DNA of 64,000 nucleotides from Chalara sp. BL73 (Eukaryota; Ascomycota; Leotiomycetes; Helotiales), in NCBI GenBank assembly GCA_918026815.1, contig CAKJVC010000172.1:175609-239608 (forward strand), in the 5' to 3' direction. The translations under genes were made by a program, and so were the position numbers. Of this stretch, positions 48,757 through 61,008 are shown in pieces; positions within the stretch are counted from its first letter, which is position 1; each line of letters begins with the position of its first letter. The notes beneath the pieces were generated by a model that saw nothing but the letters and a program-made list of their open reading frames with translations, ran no database searches and had not been told where the DNA came from.

Positions 48757-49872
48757 TCACTTCGATAATCCCAGCCCGAACATCCTCACACTATTTGCCC
48801 ATGCAGCCTCTGTCACAACTTCAACATCAACCTCCTTGATTCCTGCCACTGCCTTCGCGACTCTCTCAATCATGCAAGGCTCATTTCTTCCTTTGATCAT
48901 AGCACCTTGCACCCACTTCTCTTTCTTCACGCTCTTCCACTTCTCTTCATCCGAGCCCTTCCAGAACCTCGCGCTCGCATGCCCCGGCCGCATCTCACAC
49001 CAAGGACCATCGGTTTCCAGTTGTAATCTCTCCAGCGGTACCGCCTTGGCAACCGCAAGGTTCTCCTCCGTCTTCAGCGAACAACCGTTGATGCCGATAT
49101 CAAATCCCATCCCAACGAGCTCCAACATTTCTGCTTCCGTGCCGGTAAAAGAATGTACCACCCCCCGCTTCGGTAATTTATCTAGCTTCTCTTTAAGCAG
49201 ACGTGCGAAATCCTCATGCGCCGCTCGAGAATGGAGGAATAGAGGCAAGTCAACTTCGACAGCAATATCAAGCTGTTTGGCAAAGAACTCGAGCTGTGTC
49301 TCTTTATCACAGAGTTCGAGGCGATCGTAGTCAAGGCCAAATTCACCAAACGCAATGCATTGCCCAGACTGCTTCGCAAGTGTAGCGAGATCTTTCAGTT
49401 GTGCCAGGTACTCTTGGGCAGTTTTGTAGACGGAGTCGCTGGTGATCCTCTTGCAGCAACACGGGTGGACGCCGACAGTGTTGTAAATTGTTTCAGCTAT
49501 GTTTTCTCAGCATCCTTGATCGACCAACGAGAATTGAGCCTTACGGTATGCTTTCGAAAGCTCAATAGCCTTGTATGATTCGTGGAGATCAGAAGCCGTC
49601 ACGATAAGCTTTTCGCAACCAACTTCGCGGGCACGTTGCACAACATCTGCCAGGTCATTGGGATGGCGCTCCTTGCCGTTATAGTGCCCAATATATACAG
49701 GATCAGTTAGGTTTATGCCAATCTCTACATATCGAGGCATGGGATGGCCTGAGGGAACTGGGCTTGCCGTCGGCATTTTGAGAGAGCGATAGCTAAAACT
49801 GTGTGGATAAGGAGGTAAAAGCGATCTGTGTGGGCTACTTAAACCCCTAGAGAAAAGACGCGAATGATTCAT
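48757..49872 (-). CDS. TatD-family metal-dependent deoxyribonuclease
   Basis: Exons 49545-49872 and 48757-49496 (48-nt intron, phase 1) give 355 aa. The fold marks are YVEIGINLTDPVYIGHYNGK at the start of the barrel, TVGVHPCC after the intron, AFGEFGLDYDRL (metal-binding Glu), LPLFLHSRAAHEDF (His), VVHSFTGTEAEM (His) and LQLETDGPWC (catalytic Asp). TatD enzymes hydrolyse DNA ends and are linked to DNA repair and apoptotic DNA degradation. The first ATG gives a basic, S/P-rich leader of about 45 residues that could be a mitochondrial presequence; an internal Met (MPTASPV) would give a cytosolic form. The gene appears intact. Confidence 0.93.
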
Positions 49873-51103
49873 AGGATCACCCCGTTCTAACTTAGTGGAA
49901 AGCTATGCACGATGACTCTTAAATATTTTGATAAGGCTGAGGACGATAACGTGGGATACGAGCCTTGCCAAGCTTGTATGACCTAATTAGGCTTAGCCAG
50001 GCACAAGAACCACAGCCATATCTTGTGATTCAAACCAGGCAAAGAGCATCGTTAATGAGAACATCTTTAGATCTTGAGTGTATCAACGAATACTTCTCAA
50101 ATATCAGACTTAGTAATGCTGGGTTCGTTGTTCGTGTGCAGGCTTTGTTTTTCAAAACTCAGTATGTTCCAGAGCTGTACTCACCAGTAACCAACACAAC
50201 CAACACTTCGAAGTGACTCATTGGCCCAACAGCACTTAGTCCCAAGCCGGGCCTACTAAGGGGCCAAAGCCTCCTTCCTCAATACAGGGAACATAGATAT
50301 CGCATTATCAACCATGACTCTTGGATCCCGTAATCGAAGGTGGGAAGTATTCGCAAATAGAAAAGAACCTTTCTATCCAAAAATCAGGTATACCCTAGCG
50401 CCTCGTCCTAAAGTATTTTAATACGTATAATCCGGCATTGAGACACCAAAATGAGCATCAGCATGAGCAAGGCACAAAAAGACAATCAAAAAGCTTCTCT
50501 CATGCATAGAGCAATCAACCACCTGAACCCAGAAACCTTGAACTCTCACCTCCCAAGCACTAGCATCTAACATCACACACCTCCCTCCCACCCGCGCTCC
50601 CAAAAACGGCCATCAAAACCACGACAAAATTTGCCTCTTCCCCGCTCCTCCCAAAGATCAGACAGATTCACAGGACGCTCAAAGCCCCTAGAAAGAAGTC
50701 CGCGAAAACTCCCCGACGACAATCACGTAACCTACCCTCAAAACCGAAGAACCGCTACTTTTCCATCTCTGTCGCGTGAGGCCACCAATGATGCGCGTGT
50801 TTTTTAACAGGAATATATTCACATGTGCGCATGTAAGTGGGGCGGAGGGAGGGAGCCTGGGGGTTCGATTTATAAGCACCTGAAGCAGGGAGTGGTTTGT
50901 AAGTAGTTTTGTTGCTGCGCTGGAGATGTGATATATCAGGTAGAGCCGTGCGATGTCTCTATTTAACTTCTTTTTTTTCGAGCCCGGATTCATGCTTCTT
51001 CCTTCCCTTTAGATGCTTATCTTGCGTATTTGGAATTATCGGGCCACGAGTATAGCTGTGAAACCGACCTTCTTTCACCCACCGGGCTGGCGAACGTGGG
51101 ATC
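49873..51103. other. Divergent intergenic region
   Basis: 1.2 kb between the TatD gene (-) and the GAL80-like pseudogene (+). No gene supported. Confidence 0.55.
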
Positions 51104-52413
51104 ATGGCACAGGTCATAAAAGTAGGTATTATAGGCCTCAGCGCGAATACCAGCTCGGGGACAGCTTGGGCTGCTAATGCTCACCTGCCCTACCTCGTCA
51201 AATCGCCTAAATACGAGATCGTAGCTCTGTAAAACACCTCTGTTGAGTCGGCCCAAAAGGCCATCGCGCACTATGACCTCCCTCCTAGCACCAAAGCCTA
51301 CGGAACCCCCGAAGGTATCATCACCCCCCCCCCCCCCCCCCCCTCCTTCCGCCACGCGCGATCCCCTTCTCCCCTTCGAAACACAAAGCGCCTTCGTAGA
51401 TCCTGACCGCTGATACCAGGACAGATCTGGCCAAAGACGAAAACGTAGACCTGGTCGTGAGCAGCGTGCGAGTGGACGCCCACGCCTCGACCATAGCCCC
51501 GGCGATCCGGGCAGGGAAAGACGTCTACGTCGAGTGGCCGCTGGGCGGGAACCTCGCGGAGGCGGTGGAGCTCGCCGCGCTCGCCAAGCAGCGGGGCGTG
51601 GCGAGCGTCGTCGGCCTGGAATCGCGCTTCACGCCCATCGTGCAAGTGATCAAGTCCATCATCCGGTCCGGGAGGATCGGGGACGTGAAAAGCAGCTCTA
51701 GCGTTACCATAGATCCTGATGCCGGGGCGCATGGGAGGAAGCATATCGATTACTTCGCTGAGCGGGAGGTGGGCGGGAACCCGTTGACGGTGTACTTTGG
51801 TCACGCGGTTGAGTACATGACTGAAGGTTTGTTACATTTTTTTTTGGTGCCTGTCGCTAAATTTCGAGCAAGAGGCTGACGCGGGCTAGCGCTTGGATCG
51901 CTCAAGTCGCTCCAAAGCGTGCTTTCAACGTAATATCCCGTGATAAACATCGTCGACGGCTCTGGCGCCGTCGTAGAAAGAGACCGCAAGCGCACCTCGC
52001 ATGATAATTGGCTCCTGAGCGGGACCCTCGACTCTGGAGCGCTGTTCTCCTACGAGTTTGTCGGCGGACCGCTCTTCCCGGGCTCCCCGGCCTTCTCGTG
52101 GGCGATCCGGGGGTCTAAGGGTGAGATCCGCGTTGCGTCCGATAGTTTCCACATCTTTGTGCATCCGGGGAATATGCGTGTGCAGATCTTCGACTTTGCG
52201 AGCGGAGAGGTTGGCGAGATTCCTGTGGAGGAAGATGGGTTCATGGGATTACCTTCGCCGGCCCGGACGATCGGACGATTGTATGATACGTTTTGGGAGA
52301 GTAAATTTGGGAAGGGCAAGGTCAGGGAATATCGGGACTTTGAAGATGCGGTGAAACGGCATCGGCTGATTGATGGGATGTATGCTAATTATGATGCTGA
52401 GCATGTTGGTTAG
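51104..52413 (+). pseudogene. GAL80-like Gfo/Idh/MocA oxidoreductase with two nonsense codons
   Basis: Three exons by phase: 51104-51314, 51425-51826 and 51890-52413, together 379 codons. The start IKVGIIGLSANTSSG is the Rossmann NAD(P)-binding turn, followed by DLVVSSVRVDAHASTIAPAI and VYVEWPLGGN, where the Glu-Trp-Pro replaces the usual Glu-Lys-Pro of active dehydrogenases, as in the Gal80-like group. The third exon carries the C-terminal sheet domain. Phase is kept throughout, but TAA stops occur at 51230-51232 and 51931-51933. In each case CAA (Gln) is the simplest ancestor. Introns and all other codons look sound, so the loss appears recent. It may have been a sugar-metabolism regulator or oxidoreductase. 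Confidence 0.85.
51324..51343 (+). repeat. C20 homopolymer in intron 1
   Basis: Twenty consecutive C residues inside the first intron of the GAL80-like pseudogene. Length is probably variable and hard to sequence. Confidence 0.95.
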
Positions 52414-55400
52414 ATGAGCAATATCAACCGTGATCTCGGAAACGACGGACCTCTAAAATTAACGGTTGCACTTCATTCTTCGGACAAAGCGTCATCACTC
52501 ACTTCTCTCAGGCGTTTTCGCAGTCATACAACATCATTTCACAACAGTGTTCACATTCCAGAGATAGTATCCTCCATTCTGGTGGCGCAGTGGCTGCCAG
52601 TTCGTCAGCTATGTATGTACATTTGAATTATGTATTACACTCTCATCTTCAAGAAGATGAAACAAAGCTGGTACTATGTGGATCCTGGTCAAGTCTGACC
52701 AGCGGCTTCCCGCCATCGGATTCATGAATTTTGAGGATCCGCCAGGAATTTTATTCCTGGGAGTCTTGTAAACCGTCCCTGAGAATTTCTCGCTACAAGT
52801 CCATACAAATCTGTGAGCATACTTAGGGTTATGCTGAACATTACCGAACGGACTATCGCGGACTTGACTATGGCTCCGCCATATGTCTACACCTGATGGA
52901 GCTCTTTGCCCGTCTACACATGCATTGTCGAACCGCCGTTGGGACAGGGCACGCTTAAGTGGTGTCGATGTTAAACTTGACGAACACCAGGCTGAGCCCC
53001 AAGAGGCTTGACGCGAAACCACGTGATTGATTTTGGCAGGATAATCTTGTGCCCATTGGCCGTTCTGTCGAGGATACGCGTAGCATCCGGAGTGCCGGTG
53101 ATTGTAGATACATGAAGGTCAGAAACGTCAGGGTGATACGCAATCTGGCATCATACGAGCAAGTATTCGTACTCCAAGACTGTCTTTGCCTCAAACACAG
53201 GAGTCAGAATCAAACCTCGTTCTCAATGACTCCTCGCTGGGAGGCGATGATGGATGGGATGGAGGGGTGTTTCACAGATCAGTTGATCTTCACAGTGATC
53301 TTCCTGTGAGCCTCAAACTCAACATGTGAGATGTCTCAGCTACCACTCATGGTGCTGACCCCAAAAAGTGATGCGTCTGCTTGTGTAACAAGTCGATTTC
53401 CAGAGGGGTGGTTCATTAATGAGGGCCGTGTCTCAACTGCCTCGTTGATTAAAAGGTCGGCAATTGTCGGAAGGGTTCACACAGGCCATTTTACTCATGC
53501 GACTACGGCGCCGGTGGCTGCTTCAGGTTACACCAGCCCTGGTGTGTGTGTTCCAATCTCGAGATGGAGGGCCGTGGTTGGAAGTTTGGCTGAATGTATA
53601 CGAAGATAGTTTTCCTATATCGGTGTCCGCACCAAACCTTAAGTCTTGAAATGGCAGTGCGGGAATAAATGCACCGCGCCGTTCGTATGCTTTCCGATAC
53701 CTATTTTCGATGGGCAAATATTGGCTCTTGGCGCTTACTTAGTTACTTAGAAAAGCGTATATCGCGAGATTTGTATCGCCGTGATCACGATTCTAGAGGA
53801 AGGTTGACGGTAAGAGTTTGGAATGTGAAAGAGAGCTTTGAGAGAAGCACGTTTCAATCACCCACCCCCTGGTACCGTACATCTCATCGTCGGCCATTCC
53901 GCATCTTGCATCTCACATCTCTCAAGCTGAACCTTGAATCAAAACTGGGAAAGCACGAGGTTACATCGCTACGGATGCACACTCCGAACACAGCGACTGA
54001 GAAACTTTAAAGTGGAAGAAAGGGAGAAGAGAGGAGGGAGAAGGACGCATTGACGGTGGAACAGGCGGATCGTCCCGCGGGCGGCAGGGGAGAGATGGTC
54101 GAATCACATCCCCCAGCGCCCTTATCAAACACCCCATGTCGCACTTTTACGGTGGGAAAAATAATGAGGAAAAAAAGCTTGACAGGGTAGGTGAAGGTGT
54201 GTCTTGCATACGAGACAACTCGGTGATTTGGGCCCCCTGCCTGCTGCTGCCTTGCTGCCGTGTGAGGATAGTACTGTACAGTACTGCAGATGAATGGGTT
54301 GCCCACTCTGTCAAAGCACGTGAATCATGTTTCACTGATAGCGCAAGATATTGATACATTGGCGCACGCGGGCGGTGACGTCGATATTTAAATAGATGTT
54401 TGTGACAGTCATCCCATAGCGCAGAAATCTTCGATAGACTTGTGTTTAGGTTAGTAGACGAGGTTGGAGAGATACAGTAGCGAGCATGCGCCAGCAGAGT
54501 GGAAATGAGCCGGGCAGCACTGCATGTGCTTGCTGAAAATTTGATGGGCATGGGCGTTGGGTGATTGGAAAGATGTGGCATCGTGAAATCCTCACGATAG
54601 TGACATTAGATGGGGGTCGACAGTGTTATGACCACCCTGCGAACACCTTGGGAAACAAAGGGGCGCAGGCCTAGCCGAAAAGTCCCTGTGCATGGCCAAC
54701 GTCCGTCTTGCTAGGGGCTACAATAGAAAAATGCGATATATCGTTCTGCATCGTGAGCATTTTTATAGGAGGAAGCGCGAATCTTTTAAGCAGGTTGGCA
54801 AGAGCCTGAATGGATGAATTGTGCCCAGGGCATGAGTATATTTATTCGCTCATGCTCTGGAGCTTTAAGTGAGGATGATTGAAGGAGCAATGCAGAGAAG
54901 TGGGCTGTTTATTTTGATACGATTACATTATTTGGATGAAAACCTGGTGTTATCCCCAGTTTGTTTCCATCCCTAATCTCCAGGGGGCTGATGGGCACGG
55001 CTTGGACAAGTTGGGCATAGGCGATGACTCGGACCGTCTTTTGGCCTCAATTTTCCCACCACCCTAGGGCCTTGGAGAGCTTGAATCATCTTGAAAGCTA
55101 GGCTAAGCTAAGGTAAGGAGTTGTTGATTGTAAGGATGTAGGCGTCAGAACGATTGAGAATAAAGCATCACTGATACTTACTATTATGCCGTCCTCCCCT
55201 CCACAGATTCCCAAATCCCAAAGGCTATCGACGCCAGTCTCCCTCCGCTCAATAAATAAATATTGTGGAATCTCGATCTCAGATTGGGTGGCTTTGCCTT
55301 TGATACTTCGTATGCACAGCGCCTGTTTGGACCACACCAGCCAGCGCGCACTTCTTCTTCTGCATCCTGCCACCCTGCACAGGCCGCTTTTGACTGGCGG

Positions 55401-56390
55401 CAGACAGACATCATACACCACCGTACAGTAGGTCCACTACTGGTAGAGTAATGCCCTGGTTGCAACGCTATCGTGCACTGGCTTGCTTAGCCCTTCTCCG
55501 CATTTTTCATGGGTGCTGGTCTCAACCGCAGCCACAATGTGAGGGGTGACGGCTCGTCAGACTCGCCTGAGAGGTCGACGGCGGCGACCCTGCATTGTGT
55601 TGCTTTCTTTTTTGAAGCTGCTTGCTGCGGCTATCGTAGAATTGCGGATAGCCTCCCCCAGATCACCACCACCACCACACTCCATTGGCTGGTTCTAGTT
55701 GCAGAGATGGTGGGCTGGAACGGCCGTTGATTTGAAGTTTCCAAAATTGTGTTCAACTGCGGGTAACAAGAATTATGATATCGGGACAGTAAGTATAACA
55801 TGCGGCAGGATTGACTCCTTCAGGAGCTGGATCAAGCCCCGTCCTTCCAACAAACTGATGGGAAAAGCCTGACTCTGAATTAATCCTCATGAGGCTATTT
55901 ACCTATTTACCTTAGCTTGAACTTTAATCATACCAAAGCGTGCTATTGATATGTGTGACAGAAGCGCCGGCAAGTTAACAAACAATTAGGTACCTAACCT
56001 ACGAAGTACCTGTACAGCACAGTACCGCGCTCGTGCATACTTAACTTTGCATTTCCATGCCTCACTTTAATAGTATCGTGGGGATTCCAGCACATCTGGA
56101 TAGTAGTACTGTAAGGTTCTCGCTCCACAATCAGACTCCTAGCACCGGCCAACCATCATTCTAGTCACCGGGCAGGACGTGAAGCGTGCATACATCAGAG
56201 TACTGTACATAGTCGACCCTACATGCTCTCTGTCCCCAGCCTGATGCCCTCTTTTTTGGTACTTAAAAGTCTGGCGTGATCTTCAAATCCTCCCTCCTGC
56301 TGAATGTGTGTGTGAATGTGTGAACGTGTGTGTGTGGGCGTGTGTCTGTCTGTTTCTCCTTTTATTTCCCCATCCGTTCCTCACACACTA

Positions 56391-56418
56391 CCATACCATA
56401 CCATACCATACCATACCA
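56391..56418 (+). repeat. CCATA microsatellite
   Basis: Five and a half perfect copies of CCATA. A TG-rich stretch (about 56303-56353) lies just upstream. Confidence 0.95.
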
Positions 56419-56778
56419 TTCCTACAACCTTTCAGCTTCGATCATCGCTGTTGGTCTTCCTGCCAAGCCACGGGTGATTCAGGCGGTGGCTGCACCATTT
56501 CGCCGTCGCTTGTCTCTCACTGCTTGATCTCGCCGCGATCCGGTGGATGGCGTCGTCGCGTCCTCGTCGTCGTTGAATACGCCCCCTTGTTCCATCTGCT
56601 GATCTTGTCCCGGAACATCACGATTGCTGAACGTCAACCGGGATGGTGATTGGCTTTTCTCACAGTGGTTGAACTCGCTTACTTCTACCCTATCTCAAAG
56701 GTGTGTGAACGCTACAGGGTATAGACCACAGTACAGGCCACAGGCACAGGCCCCCTCCCCCACCAAAAAAATTCATTG

Positions 56779-56819
56779 AACAAGAACAGGAACAAGAATT
56801 AGAACAAGAACAGAACAAG
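56779..56819 (+). repeat. GAACAA-rich repeat
   Basis: Imperfect copies of GAACAA/GAACAG in the kinase upstream region. Simple repeat; possible unstructured 5' leader element. Confidence 0.85.
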
Positions 56820-57212
56820 CCTGAAAAGCCCAGAGTTGCCAAGCCCTAAAAGATACGCCCACCTTCACCCGAGTCTCCCACCCATACCCATACCATACTA
56901 CTGTAAGTAAAGTCCTGCTACCTAAACCCAAAAAAGAGAGTCAGTAAGAGGCCAATCGATACCTCCCCCCCCACCTCACCTTTCAACCACCACCCTCCTC
57001 TTCCTCCCCATAAACTCCAAACCCTACGCTCTCAACAACGAACAAAGGCTTACCATCAAAACCAAAAAGGAGAAGTTCAATTTTACTACGCCTACTACTA
57101 CCAGTCATGACCAACCGCTGCTAATCAAAATCTCTCTCGTTTCGCGAGCCGGGCCTGTTGTTGACCGTGTTGCTCCCCCCAAACATGCCGATTCTCGCAT
57201 CGACGCTGAACA

Positions 57213-60200
57213 ATGGATCTCGCAACTTTGAAGACCCCCTCTGGCACGCCTGCCTCCAGTCCAGGTCTCTTCAGCCCGACCACGCCGGCGACACCTGGAC
57301 CTCATACTTCTTTGTCTGACGGCACACCACAGTCAAGCCCATTCTTGCATCCGCTTCAAATGCATCGGGTCAAAGAGTGAGCCGATTTCGCTTTCACAGC
57401 ACCACCCTCCCCACTCCTTCCTCACTTGAGCAAGACGATTGATGTCGCAAGTATATCGTCAATTGTAGTTCATCAATTGATTTATGGCAGCTCTAGAGCC
57501 GTGAATTTTTTTAATTTTTTTTATTACAACAATCTACGTCATGAGTTCTAACCTGTCAAAATAGGACCCACAAGGTTGTCGTCGATCAAGACTTGATGAC
57601 AGGACGAAAGCTTATCAATCAATATGAGATAGTAGAAGAGATAGGCAGAGGTCAGCATGGGAAGGTGAAGCTGGCGCGCAACATCGAGAACAACGAGTAT
57701 GTGGCGATCAAAATCATCCAACGATTCTCCAAGAAGCGACGCCTGGGCAAGCTCACCTATGACCCCGAGAGCAAGACTAAGAAAGAAGTTGCTATACTGA
57801 AGAAGGTCAGACATGCCAACATCGTTGCCTTACTAGAGGTCATCGATGATCCCGAGTTAAAAAAGATATACCTGGTGCTAGAACACGTTGAACGTGGGGA
57901 GATAGTATGGAGGAAGAAAGGCCTTCCGCAAGTCTGCTATTTCGAACGACGAAGATTAGAGCGAGAGATGTCGGGAGAGAAGACTACAGAGGAAGAGGAG
58001 AAGTTTCTTGTTCTGCAAGAGCGTCGTCGTCAACGGAGAGAGACTCAGCGCGCCAAAATGAGCCAGCATCAGCTTGCTCAAAACTGGAGTCTAGAGCACG
58101 CTGTTGATGTGGATGAACAAGACGGAGCTCCACTGTCACGACAAAACACTCACAATTCTCAACACAGTTTAGCTGGTTCTTATAGATATGGTCGATCCAA
58201 TCCAGGGTCCCGCGTTCACTCAAGAGCGACCTCACGCGCGCCGTCCACACGCTCACATACGCCGCTCCCTGAATATGATATTCCACCACTCAACAGCGAT
58301 AATGAGGACGAGGTATCATACCACCATGAGTCTACCCACAATCAAGGGTATCCTTCACGACAAGGATCAAGTTCTGCGTTAGAAGGAACATATTATGGCT
58401 CATACACCGAGGATCCGCCCTTTCGAGGTCGCTCCCCAAGCATGGCTGACAGTATCATCTCCCACATGTCTTCTATTGGAGATTTTACCAATGATCCATT
58501 AGAAGAAGACTACTCCTACGTTCCGTGCTTCACCATCGAGCAAGCTCGAACAACATTTAGAGATACGGTTCTGGGCCTAGAATATCTACACTATGAGGGT
58601 ATCGTACACAGAGATATCAAGCCGGCGAATCTGCTCTGGACCAAAGATCATCGCGTCAAAATTTCCGACTTTGGTGTTTCCTACTTTGGTAGACCTGTCA
58701 GAGAAGGCGAGCCAGAGGAGAATATTTCGGAAGCTGACGCTGTCGACTTTGACGACGACTTGGAGCTAGCAAAGACTGTTGGCACCCCAGCTTTCTTCGC
58801 GCCCGAGCTTTGCTACACTGACACCGATAAAGTGCAGCCCAAGGTCACCGAACAAATCGACGTATGGTCATTAGGCGTTACCCTATACGGTCTCATTTAT
58901 GCTCGTCTGCCATTTCTGAGCAATGATGAATTCGAGCTATGGAAATTGATTGCCACGAACGATGTATATATTTCTAGAAAGCGTCTCAAGGCAGTCGGCT
59001 CATCGACGTTTGGCTCAAACAAGCGAAACGGGTCATCGAGCGGACCCTATAGAGAAGAAGCAGAGCTTGCGTATGAGGAAGTGGATGATGAATTAGTGGA
59101 TCTACTCCGCCGGATGCTACTTAAGGATCCGACCGAAAGAATAAAGCTTAGAGAAGTCAAACGCCACCCATGGGTGTTGAAGGGCATCGATAATGTGATG
59201 GGGTGGATCGATGACACCGACCCATCGAGACGAACATCTGGTAAGAGGATCATCGTCGACAAAGCAGAGTTGGACCATGCTGTTGTGCCCCTTTCCTTTA
59301 TGGAACGAGCGAGATCTGCACTCAAGAAGACCGTCAATACTATCGGAATGATCGGGCGACCCAAGAGCGACGGAAGCGGATCTCGAAGACGAGCTATTAG
59401 TAGCGCCACCAGCTCCGATAACATCAACACCCCGGTGACGCCAATTATCAGAGAAACCTTGAGTCGAAGGGCAAGTTTACGAGGCGACGAGCAGTATTTT
59501 GGATCTGTGAGCGACCTCACTGAGCATCGTAGTACATACGAGCACCCATTATCTCAAAGCCAAGTGGCAAGTCCCGTTACTACACCCAATATAGACCCTT
59601 TTTCTCTAGATGCTGCCCCAGCTCCTAGGACAAACAAATCATCCAATGTAGGAAAAGCCCCTAAACGTGTCATCCCAGACACCGAACCAGAATTTGATAG
59701 CAGACCAGGCCCTCCGGAACGGACGAACTCGACGGCCACATCCATTCAAACGGTTTTCTACCGGGGTCACTCGTACTCTAGGTCGGTAACAGCACCGCCA
59801 GCAGAAGAAGCATCACCTGCCATTGTCGGGCCATTCACCGACCACCAAGGTAACATCTTTGGAGGACATCTGTGGAGAGGGCGTGGTCACATGACCGAAA
59901 TAAAGGAGTCAAGCCTCAACAGGCCAAAATCGGTTGATCATGGTGTGTTTCCCATGGACAACAAGCGTAGCGAACCTAGTACGGCTACCAGCAAAGCCAC
60001 CGCTCCAGGCACAATTGAGAACATGCCGTTGTCCACCACTATCCATCATCCAAAACCAATAAGGTCTCCAGGGGTTAGTCCTACAGATCTGGCATTTGAT
60101 AAACCTTTACCTTCTCCACACTTCTTCGAGCCATATGCCATTCTGCAGCATCAAAGGGTTCAGTCTTCATCTACACCAAATGTCCCCGCGGCTGAATCAC

Positions 60201-61008
60201 CAGCCAATATCGAACAGCGTCCGGCCACCGCCAATCGAATACCAACAGAGGCAAAAGTCCTCCACCACGCGTCTATGGAAGGAGCACGCCTGAGTCTTTT
60301 GATCGAGCACAAAAGGAATATGATAGACGACGCAAGCTTGAAATTGAAGCAGAGGAGAAACGGAAAGTATTTAATGGCTCAAACTTGAAAACAGACATAC
60401 CACCAATGCCGTCCAGGTGCCCACCATCTCCCGATGACCTCAACGAAGAGCAACGAGGAAGGGATGCAAATCGTACGCGATCGGCCAGCACCGTCAACTC
60501 TGCCGAATTAGTATCACAAGTCAATTCGCCATCCGAGATTGTGTCACCTATATCGTCTCTTAACGTAAGCTCACAAGAGAATATCTATCCCTCAGTCCCT
60601 TCTCTGCCTGGCCTGGTCTCCAGCGGATCCTCGATCTGCGCCGAGCCAGAATACGATGTCCTTCAAGAGCCTGGTATCGTCTCGCCGCAGTCTATGTTGA
60701 ATACGACCAGCACTCCAGAGACTATCACCCCTCCAAGCTTATCTCATCAAACATCCATTAACGAAGAGAGATCAGAATCTCAGCCAGAATATCACCATAA
60801 CATAGAAGACAATGGTTACAATGGAGGAGACGAGGACACGACGATGATAGGCGACAATGATGAAGACGATGATTCAGATAGTGATGAAGGAATTTTAATG
60901 ATGAGTAAAAAGAGACCGGTTCCCATCATGGCACCGATACCTCGACGTGGTAGGAACGCTTCAGTTGGTAGCACAGAGACTGCCAAGAAAATGGTTATGG
61001 ATACCTAA
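57213..61008 (+). CDS. Ser/Thr kinase of the Ssp1/CaMKK (Sak1/Tos3/Elm1) group
   Basis: Exon 1 57213-57376 encodes a T/P/S-rich leader; the intron 57377-57564 is followed by a long exon. The kinase core has GRGQHGKV (about residues 82-89), VAIK (Lys 104), HRDIKPANLL (403 on), DFG (423-425), an activation loop TVGTPAFFAPE and DVWSLGVTLYGLIYARLPF. About 200 low-complexity residues are inserted between the hinge (LVLEHVERGEIVW) and CFTIEQARTTFRD, as in other fungal members. Family members activate AMPK/Snf1 and respond to calcium and stress. The S/T-rich tail continues to 61008, but near 60253-60256 the frame changes: before it reads IPTEAK, after it SPPPRVYGRSTPESFDRAQKE (shortened here). A run of four A instead of five explains this exactly. 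About 1250 aa if continuous. Confidence 0.87.

Larger units (their letters stand above)
52414..57212. other. 4.8 kb region upstream of the kinase gene
   Basis: No firm gene. The first 800 bp include a minus-strand frame (52609-53022) with protein-like text that I cannot name. From about 56300 the sequence becomes rich in simple repeats and C/T tracts, as in long fungal promoters or 5' leaders; a pyrimidine tract near 56965-57008 may mark a transcription start zone. Confidence 0.5.

Noticed and set aside
51298..51804. Minus-strand frame of 168 codons through the C20 tract
   Set aside because: Antisense shadow of the GAL80-like exon 2; its glycine run is only the homopolymer.
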